Assembly: GCA_020845575.1 (NCBI GenBank)
Contig: JADLFL010000023.1
Coordinates: forward strand, 114,808-178,807
Origin: Acidobacteriota bacterium
GTDB lineage: Bacteria > Acidobacteriota > Vicinamibacteria > Vicinamibacterales > Vicinamibacteraceae
Direction of reading: 5' to 3'
DNA length: 64,000 bases
Part shown: piece by piece, positions 50,094 to 59,043 of the stretch
Numbering within the stretch: position 1 is the first letter of the stretch
How the letters are laid out: the number at the start of each line of letters is the position of its first letter
Notes under the pieces: model-generated
Database searches by the model: none
Seen by the model: the letters and a program-made list of their open reading frames with translations, nothing else
Told to the model about the DNA's origin: nothing
Translations under genes and position numbers: made by a program

Positions 50094-52181
50094 ATGCCTA
50101 CCTATGCAGCGGCGTCCATTCGCAACGTGGCCGTCGTCGGACACAACGGCTCCGGCAAGACCCAACTGATCTCGGCCCTCCTCTTCACCGCCGGCGCGAC
50201 GACGCGGCTCGGGCGCGTGGATGACGGGACAGCCCCGACCGATTTCGACGAGGAAGCCATCGCCCGCAAGCACACGCTCGCGGCCACGCCAGCGTGGCTC
50301 GACTGGCAGGGCACGAAGATCAACGTGGTCGACACACCGGGCTTCGGCAACTTCCTCGGCGAGACGGGCGCCGCGCTGCGCGTGACCGACGCCGCCGTGG
50401 TTGTCGTCGACGCCGTGTCGGGCGTCGAGGTCCAGACCGAGCGGGTGTGGGCGCTCGCGGGCGAGCAGGGGCTCGCGCGCTTCGTTGTCGTGAATCGGCT
50501 CGACCGCGAGCGCGCCAGCTTCACGAGCGCGCTTGCCGATCTGCAGAATGTCTTCGGCCGCACGCTGGTGCCCGTACAACTGCCATACGGCGAGGAGAAG
50601 GGCTTCCGAGGCGTTGTCGATCTGGTGGGACAGCGCGCCTTCACGTACGAGGGCGGCACGGGTCGCGGCAAGGCCGTGGCGATTCCCGAACATCTCGCCG
50701 CCGAGGCGAAGCACGCGCGAGAAACGCTCGTCGAACTGGTGGCCGAAGCCGACGATGCGCTGATGGCGCGGTTCTTCGACGAGGGCACGCTTACCGACGA
50801 GGAGCTGACGGCGGGCCTGCGCACCGCGGTCCGCACGGGCGCCGTCGTGCCTGTGTTCTGTGCGTCCGGCGCCGAGAACATCGCGGCCGATCGCCTGCTT
50901 GACGCCATCACGCAGTACGCGCCGTCGCCTGCCGACCGTCCGCTGCCGGCGCTCTCGCAACCCGGCGGCGCCGAGACGGCTGTCGCAGCCGACGCCGCGG
51001 CGCCGACGCGCATCTTCGTATGGAAGACGGTGGCCGATCCGTTCGCCGGCCGCATCTCCCTGTTCCGCGTCGTGAGCGGCGTGGCGCGCAACGACACCAC
51101 GCTCACCAACCTCACGCGCGGATCGCAGGAGCGCATCGCGCACCTGCTCGCCGTGCAGGGCAAGACGCAGACACAGGTCCACGACCTGCAGGCCGGCGAT
51201 CTCGGCGCCATCGCCAAGCTCAAGGAAGCCCAGACAGGCGACACGCTCGCCGACAAGGCCGTCGACATCGTGCTGCCGGCCGTGGCGTTCGCGTCGCCGC
51301 TGATGGCGTACGCGCTCGAACCGAAGTCGCGTGGCGACGAAGAGAAGATCAGCACCGCCCTGCATCGCCTGCAGGAGGAAGACCCCACGATTCACACCGA
51401 CCGCGATCCGCGCACGCACGAACTGCTGATCTCGGGCCAGGGGCAGATGCACATCGAGGTGACCGTCGCGAAGCTGAAACGTCGCTTCGGCGTGGACGTG
51501 ACGCTCAAGCTGCCGCGGATTCCGTACTTCGAGACGATCACGGCGAGCACCGAGGCGCACGGCCGGCACAAGAAGCAGACGGGCGGCCACGGACAGTTCG
51601 GCGACTGCAAGATTCGCGTGGAGCCGCTGCCGCGCGGCGCGGACTTCCAGTTCGAGGACGACATCTTCGGCGGCGCGATCCCGCGCCAGTTCGTACCGGC
51701 CGTGGAGAAGGGGATCCAGGAAGCGCGCATGCGCGGCGTGCTCGCGGGCTTCCCGCTCGTGGACTTCAAGGCCACCGTCTTCGACGGCTCGTTCCATCCC
51801 GTCGACAGCAACGAGTTGTCGTTCAAGATGGCCGGCGGGCTGGCGCTGCGCGATGCGATGACACGCGCGAAGCCCGTGCTGCTCGAACCGGTGATGCACG
51901 TGGAGGTCCACGCGCCGAGCGACTTCGCCGGCGATCTCATGGGCGACCTGAACGGCAGGCGCGGCCGCATCAGCGGCATGGACGCGCGCGGTCAGGCCAC
52001 GATCATCAAGGCGCAGGTGCCGATGGCCGAGATGCTGACGTACGAGCAGCACCTGACGTCGGCCACGGGCGGTCGCGGGTCGTACAGCATGACCCACTCG
52101 CACTACGAGGAAGTGCCCGCGCACCTGCAGTCGAAGATCGTCGCCGCCCACAAGCCCGATCACGCGATGAGCGACGAGTAG
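50094..52181 (+). CDS. EF-G-like translational GTPase (FusA2 type)
   Basis: 695-residue paralogue of elongation factor G with all five domains: G1 GHNGSGKT, G3 DTPGFGNF, G4 NRLDRE (Arg instead of the usual Lys), domain II, domain III, domain IV (KKQTGGHGQFGDCKI) and domain V (MGDLNGRRGRISGMDARGQ). Sequences differ from canonical EF-G at the switch and G4 motifs, typical of the FusA2-like branch whose role is uncertain. Standalone gene, not beside rpsL/rpsG/tuf. ATG at 50094 has GAGGG upstream. Confidence 0.9.
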   Translation: MPTYAAASIRNVAVVGHNGSGKTQLISALLFTAGATTRLGRVDDGTAPTDFDEEAIARKHTLAATPAWLDWQGTKINVVDTPGFGNFLGETGAALRVTDAAVVVVDAVSGVEVQTERVWALAGEQGLARFVVVNRLDRERASFTSALADLQNVFGRTLVPVQLPYGEEKGFRGVVDLVGQRAFTYEGGTGRGKAVAIPEHLAAEAKHARETLVELVAEADDALMARFFDEGTLTDEELTAGLRTAVRTGAVVPVFCASGAENIAADRLLDAITQYAPSPADRPLPALSQPGGAETAVAADAAAPTRIFVWKTVADPFAGRISLFRVVSGVARNDTTLTNLTRGSQERIAHLLAVQGKTQTQVHDLQAGDLGAIAKLKEAQTGDTLADKAVDIVLPAVAFASPLMAYALEPKSRGDEEKISTALHRLQEEDPTIHTDRDPRTHELLISGQGQMHIEVTVAKLKRRFGVDVTLKLPRIPYFETITASTEAHGRHKKQTGGHGQFGDCKIRVEPLPRGADFQFEDDIFGGAIPRQFVPAVEKGIQEARMRGVLAGFPLVDFKATVFDGSFHPVDSNELSFKMAGGLALRDAMTRAKPVLLEPVMHVEVHAPSDFAGDLMGDLNGRRGRISGMDARGQATIIKAQVPMAEMLTYEQHLTSATGGRGSYSMTHSHYEEVPAHLQSKIVAAHKPDHAMSDE

Positions 52182-52189
52182 AAGAACCA

Positions 52190-52243
52190 GGCAACCGGCA
52201 ACGGTCGGCACGGCCGGGCACCGGGCACCGGGCACCGGGCAGC
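52190..52243. repeat. Heptanucleotide repeat array (GGGCACC)
   Basis: GGCAACC, GGCAACG, an interruption, then three GGGCACC copies and GGGCAGC, followed by AGTATTCGG. Immediately after the EF-G-like gene. Confidence 0.8.
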
Positions 52244-52265
52244 AGTATTCGGTATGCCGATGGAG

Positions 52266-52292
52266 GCCAGGGGCGTCATTTCAGCCCCTGGC
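52266..52292. terminator. Hairpin between EF-G-like gene and convergent membrane-protein gene
   Basis: Perfect 9-bp stem GCCAGGGGC / GCCCCTGGC with a 9-base loop, 85 bases past the EF-G-like stop. No U-run. Confidence 0.45.
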
Positions 52293-52307
52293 ATGCGTGG
52301 GGTACAC

Positions 52308-52958
52308 CTACAACGCGTCGCCGAACATCGTGGCCCTGATGCGTTCGCGCTCACCGGGGGCCAGGCTGCCGAGGTCGCTCAGCAGCCGGAGGCCGAAGAA
52401 GCCCCAGAACAGGCCCTGCGTCGTACCGGTCCACAGCATCACCGGCCAGCCGACCATCACCGCCAGGAACATCACGGCGGTACGGCTGCTCTGCCATGAG
52501 ACGGCGCTTTCGAGCCACGTCACCGTTCGCACGGGCGCGACGAGCGAGTCCAGCACCGCCGTTGCAAGCAGCATGCCCGCCATCCATCCGGCGCGATCGG
52601 CAAACGCCGCCACGTCGTGCGACGCTCTCCCGTTGGCCACTTCGATGAACGTCACGACGCCGAGCAGCACCACGCAGCCGAGACTGAACGGCAGGACGAA
52701 GATCCCCAGCGCCTTGCCGACTTCGTGCAATCGGCGGAGCGCCGTATGGTCGCCGCTCATCGCTCGCCGGGACGCGGCGAGTCGCACGCCGAGCAACGCC
52801 GACGCCAGCAGCGTCTCCATCAGGAACAGCAGCATCGCGAGGACCACGCTCTGATCCTTGACGACGGCGAGGGTGGGAAAGAGGAAGGCGACCAAGGCCC
52901 AGAGCCCGCGTCCGCCGACGACGCGCGTCGACAGCGATGTGGCGGGTTGCAGCACCAT
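52308..52958 (-). CDS. Hypothetical integral membrane protein (DUF6498-like?)
   Basis: 216 residues with about six hydrophobic segments (VVLAMLLFLMETLLASALLGV, IFVLPFSLGCVVLLGVVTF, MAGMLLATAVLDSLV, AVMFLAVMVGWPVMLW and others). It resembles DUF6498-type proteins in layout (FPTLAVVKDQSVVLAMLLFLMETLL in outline) but this is not certain. No operon partners; convergent with the EF-G-like gene. Confidence 0.65.
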   Translation of the reverse strand: MVLQPATSLSTRVVGGRGLWALVAFLFPTLAVVKDQSVVLAMLLFLMETLLASALLGVRLAASRRAMSGDHTALRRLHEVGKALGIFVLPFSLGCVVLLGVVTFIEVANGRASHDVAAFADRAGWMAGMLLATAVLDSLVAPVRTVTWLESAVSWQSSRTAVMFLAVMVGWPVMLWTGTTQGLFWGFFGLRLLSDLGSLAPGERERIRATMFGDAL

Positions 52959-52991
52959 GTCAGGGTGTCAAACGCCGTACCAGAGACGTAC

Positions 52992-53013
52992 CGAACGGGT
53001 TGAAACCCGTTCG
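52992..53013. repeat. 9-bp perfect palindrome CGAACGGGT-TGAA-ACCCGTTCG
   Basis: Perfect inverted repeat with a 4-base loop, between the membrane-protein gene and the rplQ operon end; no coding sense. May be a dispersed palindromic element or a transcription-end structure. Confidence 0.5.
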
Positions 53014-53057
53014 CTCCATCCCTTTGCCCCTTGCCCCTTGCTCCCTTGCACCTTTGC

Positions 53058-53099
53058 GCCGTAAGCCGTAAGCCGTAAGCCGTGAGCCGTGAGCCGTAA
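53058..53099. repeat. Heptanucleotide repeat array (GCCGTAA, 6 units)
   Basis: GCCGTAA x3, GCCGTGA x2, GCCGTAA, exact 7-bp period, in the spacer after rplQ. Preceded by pyrimidine-rich C/T repeats (53021-53057). Confidence 0.8.
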
Positions 53100-53113
53100 G
53101 CCATCAAACGGCA

Positions 53114-53139
53114 ACGGCCGCGTCGTGCGACGCGGCCGT
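53114..53139 (-). terminator. Terminator of the rpoA-rplQ transcript
   Basis: ACGGCCGCGTCG / CGACGCGGCCGT inverted repeat (12 bp each side with a tiny loop), 32-57 bases past the rplQ stop. The minus-strand 3' side reads TGCCGTTTGA, a weak U-run. Confidence 0.6.
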
Positions 53140-53170
53140 CATGAACCCGTAAGCTCTCTCTGAGCCGGCC

Positions 53171-53740
53171 CTACTCGTCCGTCTTCCTGGCCGACTTGCG
53201 GGCGCGCCGGGGCTTCGCCTCGCCCTCGGCGGGCGCGGCACCCTCGTCCTGCAGCTTCTTCACCGCAGCGCGGGCACGGCCGCGGAGTCCCGTGGCGGCC
53301 GGAGTCGCCTCGGCAGCCGTCTCGGCCCCGGCGTTCGGGTCGTACTCACTGCCGACCAGCTCGATCTGTGCCACTTCCGCCGCGTCGCCGCGACGATGAC
53401 CCAGCTTGAGGAGGCGGGTGTAGCCACCCGGACGCTCCACGAAGCGCGGTGCGAGCGTGTCGAACAGCTTGGTGACGACCTTCTTGTCGGCAACGTCGCG
53501 CGCCACGAGGCGCTCGGCCGTCAGGCGACGGACGCGCTTCTCCTCGTCAGTCCCCGTGGCCACGAGGCTGCGCTTGGCGATCGAGATGATGCGCTCGACG
53601 TACGGACGCAGTTCCTTGGCCTTGGGCAGCGTGGTCTCGATCCGCTCGTGGCGGAGCAGCGCCTGGGCCTGATTGCGCAGGAGGGCGATGCGGTGCTCGG
53701 TCACGCGTCCGAGCTTGCGATGGGCAACACCGTGTCTCAT
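53171..53740 (-). CDS. rplQ: 50S ribosomal protein L17
   Basis: 189 residues. The core [53 protein letters not shown] in outline is standard L17; the C-terminal ~60 residues are an Ala/Arg/Lys extension ([22 protein letters not shown], then basic). Last gene of the superoperon, 24 bases after rpoA. Confidence 0.96.
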   Translation of the reverse strand: MRHGVAHRKLGRVTEHRIALLRNQAQALLRHERIETTLPKAKELRPYVERIISIAKRSLVATGTDEEKRVRRLTAERLVARDVADKKVVTKLFDTLAPRFVERPGGYTRLLKLGHRRGDAAEVAQIELVGSEYDPNAGAETAAEATPAATGLRGRARAAVKKLQDEGAAPAEGEAKPRRARKSARKTDE

Positions 53741-53764
53741 GGGTCTACTCGTCTCGCCTGGCTC

Positions 53765-54745
53765 TTACTGCGCCGGCTGCTCCACGCTCATCCCGAGGCT
53801 GAGACCCATCGTCTGGAGGATCTCCCGGATCTCGTTGAGCGACTTCCGGCCGAAATTCTTGGTCTTGAGCAGGTCGTTCTCCGTCTTGGCCACCAGCTCC
53901 CTGATCGTGCGGATGTTGGCGTTCTTCAGACAGTTGTACGACCGCACCGAGAGCTCGAGCTCTTCGATGCTCTTGTCGAGGTGCTCGTTGCTCTCCTCGG
54001 TGAGCGTCGCCGGCGTGGTGTCGCCGGGCTCGCCGATCACCACGTCGTCGTCATCGTCGCCGCCGAAGATGAACAGGTGATCGCGCAGGAGCTGCGCGGC
54101 CAGTTCGATCGCGTCGGTGGGCGAGATGGCGCCGTTGGTGGAGACTTCGAGGATCAGCTTGTCGTAGTCCGTGTTCTGGCCCACGCGCGCCGACTCGACG
54201 AGGTAGTTGACCTTGCGCACCGGCGAGTGCACCGAGTCCACCGGGATCCAGCCGATACCGAGATCCTCGTCGAAGTTGCGGTCGGCCGACACGTAGCCGC
54301 GCCCGTTGCGCAGGCGCATCTCCATGTACAGCTTGCCGCCTTCGGACACGGTGGCGATGTGCGCGTCGGGATCGAGGACCTCGACCGACTGGTCCACCTC
54401 GATGTCGCGCGCGAGCACCGGCCCGGCCTTGTCGACGCGGACGTACAGCATCTTCGTGTCATCCCCATGCAGCTTGAACGGCACCTGCTTGAGGTTGAGG
54501 ATGATGTCGGTGGCGTCTTCCACCACGCCCTCGACGGGCGAGAACTCGTGCTGGACGCCCTCGATCTTCACCGCGGTGATGGCCGCGCCCTCGATGGACG
54601 ACAGCAGCACGCGGCGCATCGCGTTGCCGATGGTGGTACCCCACCCGCGCTCGAATGGCTGCGCGGTGAACCGCCCGAACCGGCCGGTCTGGCCTTCGCG
54701 GTCGACGTCGAGACGCTTCGGGCGCTGGAACCCCTTCCACAGCAT
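53765..54745 (-). CDS. rpoA: RNA polymerase alpha subunit
   Basis: 326 residues. N-terminal dimerisation domain ([25 protein letters not shown]) and the C-terminal domain that binds UP elements and activators ([26 protein letters not shown] in outline, then [15 protein letters not shown]). Followed by rplQ. The expected rpsD is missing between rpsK and this gene. Confidence 0.97.
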   Translation of the reverse strand: MLWKGFQRPKRLDVDREGQTGRFGRFTAQPFERGWGTTIGNAMRRVLLSSIEGAAITAVKIEGVQHEFSPVEGVVEDATDIILNLKQVPFKLHGDDTKMLYVRVDKAGPVLARDIEVDQSVEVLDPDAHIATVSEGGKLYMEMRLRNGRGYVSADRNFDEDLGIGWIPVDSVHSPVRKVNYLVESARVGQNTDYDKLILEVSTNGAISPTDAIELAAQLLRDHLFIFGGDDDDDVVIGEPGDTTPATLTEESNEHLDKSIEELELSVRSYNCLKNANIRTIRELVAKTENDLLKTKNFGRKSLNEIREILQTMGLSLGMSVEQPAQ

Positions 54746-54845
54746 CGATGTAGTCCTTTCCAGTCTGAGATGATGCCCGGGCGCCCGCCAGTCCGGCGGA
54801 CCTCCCGATGGCCGTTACCCGCACCGACCCGGTGCAGCTCGACCT

Positions 54846-54868
54846 GCCGCGAGACCTCGTCTCGCGGC
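54846..54868 (-). other. Stem-loop in the rpsK-rpoA spacer
   Basis: Perfect 9-bp inverted repeat GCCGCGAGA / TCTCGCGGC with a 5-base loop, in the 154-base spacer where rpsD would normally lie. No U-run, so not a simple terminator; it could be an RNA-processing or regulatory element. Confidence 0.5.
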
Positions 54869-54899
54869 GACTTCCACGACGGCACACGCGTGCGACGCG

Positions 54900-55313
54900 T
54901 CAGACGCGGCGCTTCTTCGGCGGACGACAGCCGTTGTGCGGGATCGGCGTGACGTCGCGGATCGTCTTCACGTCGAGTCCGACGTTGGACAGCGCGCGCA
55001 CAGCCGACTCGCGTCCGGCGCCAGGTCCCTTGACCCGCACTTCCACGGTCCGCATGCCGACACCCTTGGCCGCGGTGCCCGCGTTCATCGCCGCCTGCGT
55101 GGCGGCAAACGGCGTGCCCTTGCGCGAGCCCTTGAAGCCGAGGGCTCCGGCGCTCGACCACGACACCACGTTGCCCTCGGTGTCGGTGATCGTCACCAGC
55201 GTGTTGTTGAACGAGGCCTGGATGTGGGCCACGCCGGTCGGGATGACCTTCTTCTCGCCGCGCTTCTTGAAGACTTTCTTGCGGCCCGCGCCTGACTTCT
55301 TCTCGTCTGCCAT
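54900..55313 (-). CDS. rpsK: 30S ribosomal protein S11
   Basis: 137 residues, normal length. [45 protein letters not shown] in outline and the end [11 protein letters not shown] basic N-terminal extension ([18 protein letters not shown]) precedes the core. 3 bases after rpsM. Confidence 0.97.
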   Translation of the reverse strand: MADEKKSGAGRKKVFKKRGEKKVIPTGVAHIQASFNNTLVTITDTEGNVVSWSSAGALGFKGSRKGTPFAATQAAMNAGTAAKGVGMRTVEVRVKGPGAGRESAVRALSNVGLDVKTIRDVTPIPHNGCRPPKKRRV

Positions 55314-55316
55314 GTC

Positions 55317-55691
55317 CTACACCGTCTTCTTCTTGGCGATCGCGCCCTTGCGCGGGCCCTTGCGGGTGCGCGCGTTGGTCTTGGTGCGCTGGCCGCGCGC
55401 CGGCAGACTGCGGCGGTGCCGCAGGCCGCGATAGCAGCCGATCTCCATCAGGCGCTTGATGTTGAGCGAGATCTCCTTGCGGAGGTCGCCCTCCACGCCG
55501 CCCACGTCCTCGATGACCTTCGAAATCGATCGGACGTCCTCTTCCGTGAGGTCCTTGACCCGCACGTCTGGGCTCACGCCCGCCGCCTGGAGGATGTCAC
55601 CGGAGCGCTTGCGCCCGATGCCGAAGATGTAGGTCAGTCCGATCTCGACGCGCTTGGTCCGCGGGAGATCCACACCTGCGATACGTGCCAT
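55317..55691 (-). CDS. rpsM: 30S ribosomal protein S13
   Basis: 124 residues. [26 protein letters not shown] at the start and [28 protein letters not shown] at the end, the tRNA-contacting tail. 3 bases after rpmJ. Confidence 0.97.
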   Translation of the reverse strand: MARIAGVDLPRTKRVEIGLTYIFGIGRKRSGDILQAAGVSPDVRVKDLTEEDVRSISKVIEDVGGVEGDLRKEISLNIKRLMEIGCYRGLRHRRSLPARGQRTKTNARTRKGPRKGAIAKKKTV

Positions 55692-55694
55692 GCC

Positions 55695-55808
55695 CTATCC
55701 CTGCCGCTGCTTGTGCTTCTGGTTGTCGCAAATCACCCGGACGACACCACGCCGCCGGACGATCTTGCACTTCACGCAAATGCGCTTGACCGATGCTCTG
55801 ACCTTCAT
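55695..55808 (-). CDS. rpmJ: 50S ribosomal protein L36
   Basis: 37-residue zinc-ribbon protein, read directly from sequence: [15 protein letters not shown], then a basic middle and [13 protein letters not shown]. The zinc ligands are C11, C14, C27 and H32, the C+ type. ATG at 55808, TAG at 55695-55697. Lies between infA and rpsM as usual. Confidence 0.95.
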   Translation of the reverse strand: MKVRASVKRICVKCKIVRRRGVVRVICDNQKHKQRQG

Positions 55809-55823
55809 CTCATCTCGTCCTCG

Positions 55824-55869
55824 GCCGGCCTCGGAGAGCCGGCGCTACCTGCCGACTCGGAGAGTCGGC
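55824..55869. repeat. Tandem hairpins with CTCGGAGAG core in the rpmJ-infA spacer
   Basis: Two inverted repeats one after another: GCCGGC-CTCGGAGA-GCCGGC (55824-55843) and GCCGACTC-GGA-GAGTCGGC (55851-55869). The same CTCGGAGAG (or reverse CTCTCCGAG) core occurs at 2429 and 22424. Confidence 0.6.
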
Positions 55870-55925
55870 CTTGTCTATCGCCCCGGAAAGCCGCCCTGCC
55901 GGCGGCCGGTCTCGAAGCGTCGACC

Positions 55926-56180
55926 CTACCCGCCATCGTCGTTCTGCCGGCGGCCCCCCGGAGCCAGCCGCTCGATGATCCGGCCGCGCGTGACGTCGAC
56001 TGGCGACACCCGCACGACCACTCGATCCCCCACCAGGATCCGCACGAAGTTGCGGCGGACATCCCCGGTACCGTGCGCCGTGATCACGTGCCCCGAATCG
56101 AGGCTGACGCGATAGAGCGCCTGCGGCAGTTGCTCGATGACCGTGCCGCGCAGTCCGCCGCCCATTGGCGCCTCACTCAC
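55926..56180 (-). CDS. infA: Translation initiation factor IF-1
   Basis: 84-residue OB-fold factor: RGTVIEQLPQALYRVSLDSGHVITAHGTGDVRRNFVRILVGDRVVVRVSPVDVTRGRI in outline matches IF-1, with a short basic end. GTG at 56180 gives the usual distance from start to the first strand; ATG at 56165 is an alternative with GAGG upstream. Follows map. Confidence 0.94.
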   Translation of the reverse strand: MSEAPMGGGLRGTVIEQLPQALYRVSLDSGHVITAHGTGDVRRNFVRILVGDRVVVRVSPVDVTRGRIIERLAPGGRRQNDDGG

Positions 56181-56202
56181 GGCGAACCGCCGTGGGTGCC
56201 TC

Positions 56203-56973
56203 TCACTCGCCTACGACCGCCGGAGCCGGCCTCAGCGTGAGAATCTCCACGCCGTCGGCCGTCACCGCGACCGTGTGCTCGAAGTGCGCCGACCGCAGGC
56301 CGTCGACGGTCACCGCCGTCCAGCCATCGCCCAGCACCCGCACGCCCGGCCGCCCCGCGTTCACCATCGGCTCGATGGCGAGCACCATGCCCGCCGCCAG
56401 CCGCGGACCGCGTCCGCCAGGACCGTAGTTGGGGATCTGCGGCTCCTCGTGCAGCTTCGTGCCGATGCCGTGTCCCACGAACTCGCGCACGATCGAGAAC
56501 CCGCGGCCCTCCACGTACGCCTGTATCGCCTGCCCGATGTCGGACACGCGCGCCCCTGGCTTCACCGCGTCGATCCCCTGGTACAGCGACGCTTCTGTCA
56601 CGTCGAGCAACTGCTGTGCCTCGGGAGCGATGCTCCCCACTCCTACCGTCACGGCCGAATCGCCGTAGTACCCGTCGAGCTTCACCCCCATGTCGATCGA
56701 GAGGATGTCGCCCTCCACCAGTACGTCCGACGAGGGGATGCCGTGCACCACTTCCTCGTTGCGCGACGCGCAGATGGTCGCGGGAAACCCGCGATACCCC
56801 TTGAACGCCGGCTGCGCGCCCGCCTCGCGGACGAGCCGCTCGGCCTCGGCGTCGATCCCGGCCGTCGTTGCACCCGGCACCACCAGCCGGCGCAACTCGC
56901 CGAGGATCCGCGCCACCAGCTGGTTGGCCGCCCGCAGCTTCACGAGTTCGTCGGCCGACCGGCACGTGATCAC
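56203..56973 (-). CDS. map: Methionine aminopeptidase (type I)
   Basis: 256 residues; removes N-terminal Met. Metal ligands are visible in ILSIDMGVKLDGYYGDSAVT (two Asp), FVGHGIG (His), LAIEPMVN (Glu) and HFEHTVAV (Glu). GTG start overlaps the adk stop by a few bases (GTGA). In the secY-adk-map-infA order. Confidence 0.96.
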   Translation of the reverse strand: MITCRSADELVKLRAANQLVARILGELRRLVVPGATTAGIDAEAERLVREAGAQPAFKGYRGFPATICASRNEEVVHGIPSSDVLVEGDILSIDMGVKLDGYYGDSAVTVGVGSIAPEAQQLLDVTEASLYQGIDAVKPGARVSDIGQAIQAYVEGRGFSIVREFVGHGIGTKLHEEPQIPNYGPGGRGPRLAAGMVLAIEPMVNAGRPGVRVLGDGWTAVTVDGLRSAHFEHTVAVTADGVEILTLRPAPAVVGE

Positions 56974-57644
56974 CGTGCCCCTCCCTGTGCCACCGCCAGC
57001 GCCGACGTCAATGCCGCGTGCATGGCCTCGGCCACCGCGTCGGGCGCCTGGTTGCCGTCGATCGTGAAGAACGTCTGCCTGCCGCGGTAGAACTCCACCA
57101 GCGGCGCGGTCCGCTCTTCGTAGATCCGCAGCCTGTTGCGCACCACCTGCTCATCGTCGTCGGCCCGCGTGACCAGCGCGCCCCCGCAGTTGGCGCACAC
57201 GCCCTCGTCGGGTTTGGTGGGATCGGCATGGGTGCCGCAGACGCTGCACACGCGGCGCGCGTGCAGCCGGCCCACGAGCACGTCGACCGGTACCACCAGG
57301 TGCAGAACGGTCAACGGCGACCGCCCGTCCATCATCCCGTCCAGCGCCTCAGCCTGTCCGACCGTACGCGGGAAACCATCAAGGATAAACCCTGCGGCCA
57401 CGTCCTGTCGAGTGAGCCGTTCCTCGACGATGGCGATGACCACCTCATCACTGACGAGGTGGCCCTTGTCGATTCGCGCCCGCGCTTCGAGTCCGAGCGG
57501 CGTGCCCGCCGCCGAGGCCTCCCGCAGGATGTCGCCGGTCGAGATCTTCGGGACGCCGTGGCGCCGGGCCAGCCGGCTGGCTTGCGTGCCCTTGCCCGCG
57601 CCGGGCGGGCCGAGCATCACCACGTTGAGGCCTGGTCGCGCCAA
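56970..57644 (-). CDS. adk: Adenylate kinase
   Basis: 224-residue zinc-type adenylate kinase: P-loop GPPGAGKGTQ, DGFPRTVGQAEAL, LID with four Cys (VCSVCG, VCANCGG) for zinc, and RADDDEQVVRNRLRIYEE. TTG at 57644 with AGG upstream begins MARPGLNVVMLG; GTG at 57623/57620 or ATG at 57617 are alternatives. Starts 9 bases after secY. Confidence 0.95.
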   Translation of the reverse strand: MARPGLNVVMLGPPGAGKGTQASRLARRHGVPKISTGDILREASAAGTPLGLEARARIDKGHLVSDEVVIAIVEERLTRQDVAAGFILDGFPRTVGQAEALDGMMDGRSPLTVLHLVVPVDVLVGRLHARRVCSVCGTHADPTKPDEGVCANCGGALVTRADDDEQVVRNRLRIYEERTAPLVEFYRGRQTFFTIDGNQAPDAVAEAMHAALTSALAVAQGGAR

Positions 57645-57652
57645 CGGACGGC

Positions 57653-59038
57653 CTACCCTCTCCGTCCGCGGATGCGGGTCTTCTTCATGAAGCCGTCGTA
57701 GTGCCGCATGATGAGCTGCGACTCGATCTGCTGCACGGTGTCCATCGCCACGCCGACGATGATGAGCAGTGATGTCCCACCGAAGTAGAACGTCACGCCG
57801 AGACCGTTGGTGAACCAGCCAGGCAGTGCCTGGTCCAGCGATTCGCCGATGTACGGGATCGGCGCCACCTTGAACCCGCTGATCAGGAACTCGGGCAACA
57901 GCGCGACGGCCGCCAGGTACAGCGCGCCCACGAGCGTGATCCGCGTGAGGATCAGGTCGATGTACTCCGCCGTGCGCTTGCCCGGCCGGATCCCCGGCAC
58001 GAAACCGCCGTACTTTCGCATGTTCTCCGCCACATCGTCGGGGTTGAAGACGATGGCCGTGTAGAAGTACGCGAAGAAGATGATGAGGACGACCTGCAGC
58101 AGGTTGTAGAGCGGCATGCCCCAGGTGAGCTGCTGTGCCGCGCGCTGCACCCAGTGCTCGGGCGGGAACATCCCGGCGATCGTCGTCGGGAACGCGAGCA
58201 GCGAGCTCGCGAAGATCACGGGCATCACGCCGCCGGTGTTGACCTTCAGCGGAATGTGCGTGCTCGACCCGCCGTACATGCGGCGCCCCACCACGCGCTT
58301 GGCGTAATGGACGGTGACGCGCCTGTGGGCGCGCTCCACGAACACGATCACGGCCACGACGACCACCATCACCAGCACGAGCAACGCCAGGCGCAGCAGG
58401 CCGATCTCGCCCGTCTTCAACTGGTCGAGCGTGGTCATCACCGCACGCGGCAGCCCCACCACGATGCCGGCGTAGATGATGAGCGACATGCCGTTGCCCA
58501 CGCCGCGCTCGGTGATCTGCTCGCCGAGCCACATCACGAAGACCGACCCGGTCGTGAGCGTGAGCACCGTCAGCAGGCGGAAGCTCCAGCCCGGCTCGTA
58601 CACGAGCGGAAGGCCGCCCGCGATGTTGGTCTGGTTCTCCAGGAAGATCGCGATGCTCAGCGCCTGGATCACCGACAGGAGGATGGTGCCGTAGCGGGTG
58701 AACTGGGTGATCTTGCGCCGCCCGAGCTCGCCTTCCTTCGAGATACGCTCGAGCGTCGGCCACACCACCGTCAGCAGCTGCAGGATGATCGACGCGCTGA
58801 TGTACGGCATCACGCCGAGCGCGAAGATCGTCACGCGCGACAGGTTGCCGCCCGAGAACAGGTCGTACAGGCCGAACATCGTGTTGCGCGCCTGCTCGGC
58901 GAGCAACGCCAGCGCCTCGGTGTTCACACCGGGCGTCGGGATGTGATGGCCGATGCGGAACACGCCGAGCAGGGCGAGCGTGAACAGCACCCTGGTACGG
59001 AGTTCCGGGACGGCGAAGATGTTTCTCAGGCTATCCAT
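57653..59038 (-). CDS. secY: Preprotein translocase subunit SecY
   Basis: 461-residue SecYEG channel with ten membrane helices. MDSLRNIFAVPELRTRVLFTLALLGVFRIGHHIPTPGV in outline, the plug/second helix region GGNLSRVTIFALGVMPYISASIILQLL in outline, and PGIRPGKRTAEYIDLILTRITLVGALYLA in outline. Separated from rplO by an unusual 107-base spacer with repeats. Confidence 0.97.
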   Translation of the reverse strand: MDSLRNIFAVPELRTRVLFTLALLGVFRIGHHIPTPGVNTEALALLAEQARNTMFGLYDLFSGGNLSRVTIFALGVMPYISASIILQLLTVVWPTLERISKEGELGRRKITQFTRYGTILLSVIQALSIAIFLENQTNIAGGLPLVYEPGWSFRLLTVLTLTTGSVFVMWLGEQITERGVGNGMSLIIYAGIVVGLPRAVMTTLDQLKTGEIGLLRLALLVLVMVVVVAVIVFVERAHRRVTVHYAKRVVGRRMYGGSSTHIPLKVNTGGVMPVIFASSLLAFPTTIAGMFPPEHWVQRAAQQLTWGMPLYNLLQVVLIIFFAYFYTAIVFNPDDVAENMRKYGGFVPGIRPGKRTAEYIDLILTRITLVGALYLAAVALLPEFLISGFKVAPIPYIGESLDQALPGWFTNGLGVTFYFGGTSLLIIVGVAMDTVQQIESQLIMRHYDGFMKKTRIRGRRG

Positions 59039-59043
59039 CGCGA

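Noticed and set aside
52266..52292. Strong intrinsic terminator for the EF-G-like gene
   Set aside because: The stem is perfect but there is no U-run on either strand; listed only at low confidence as a hairpin.
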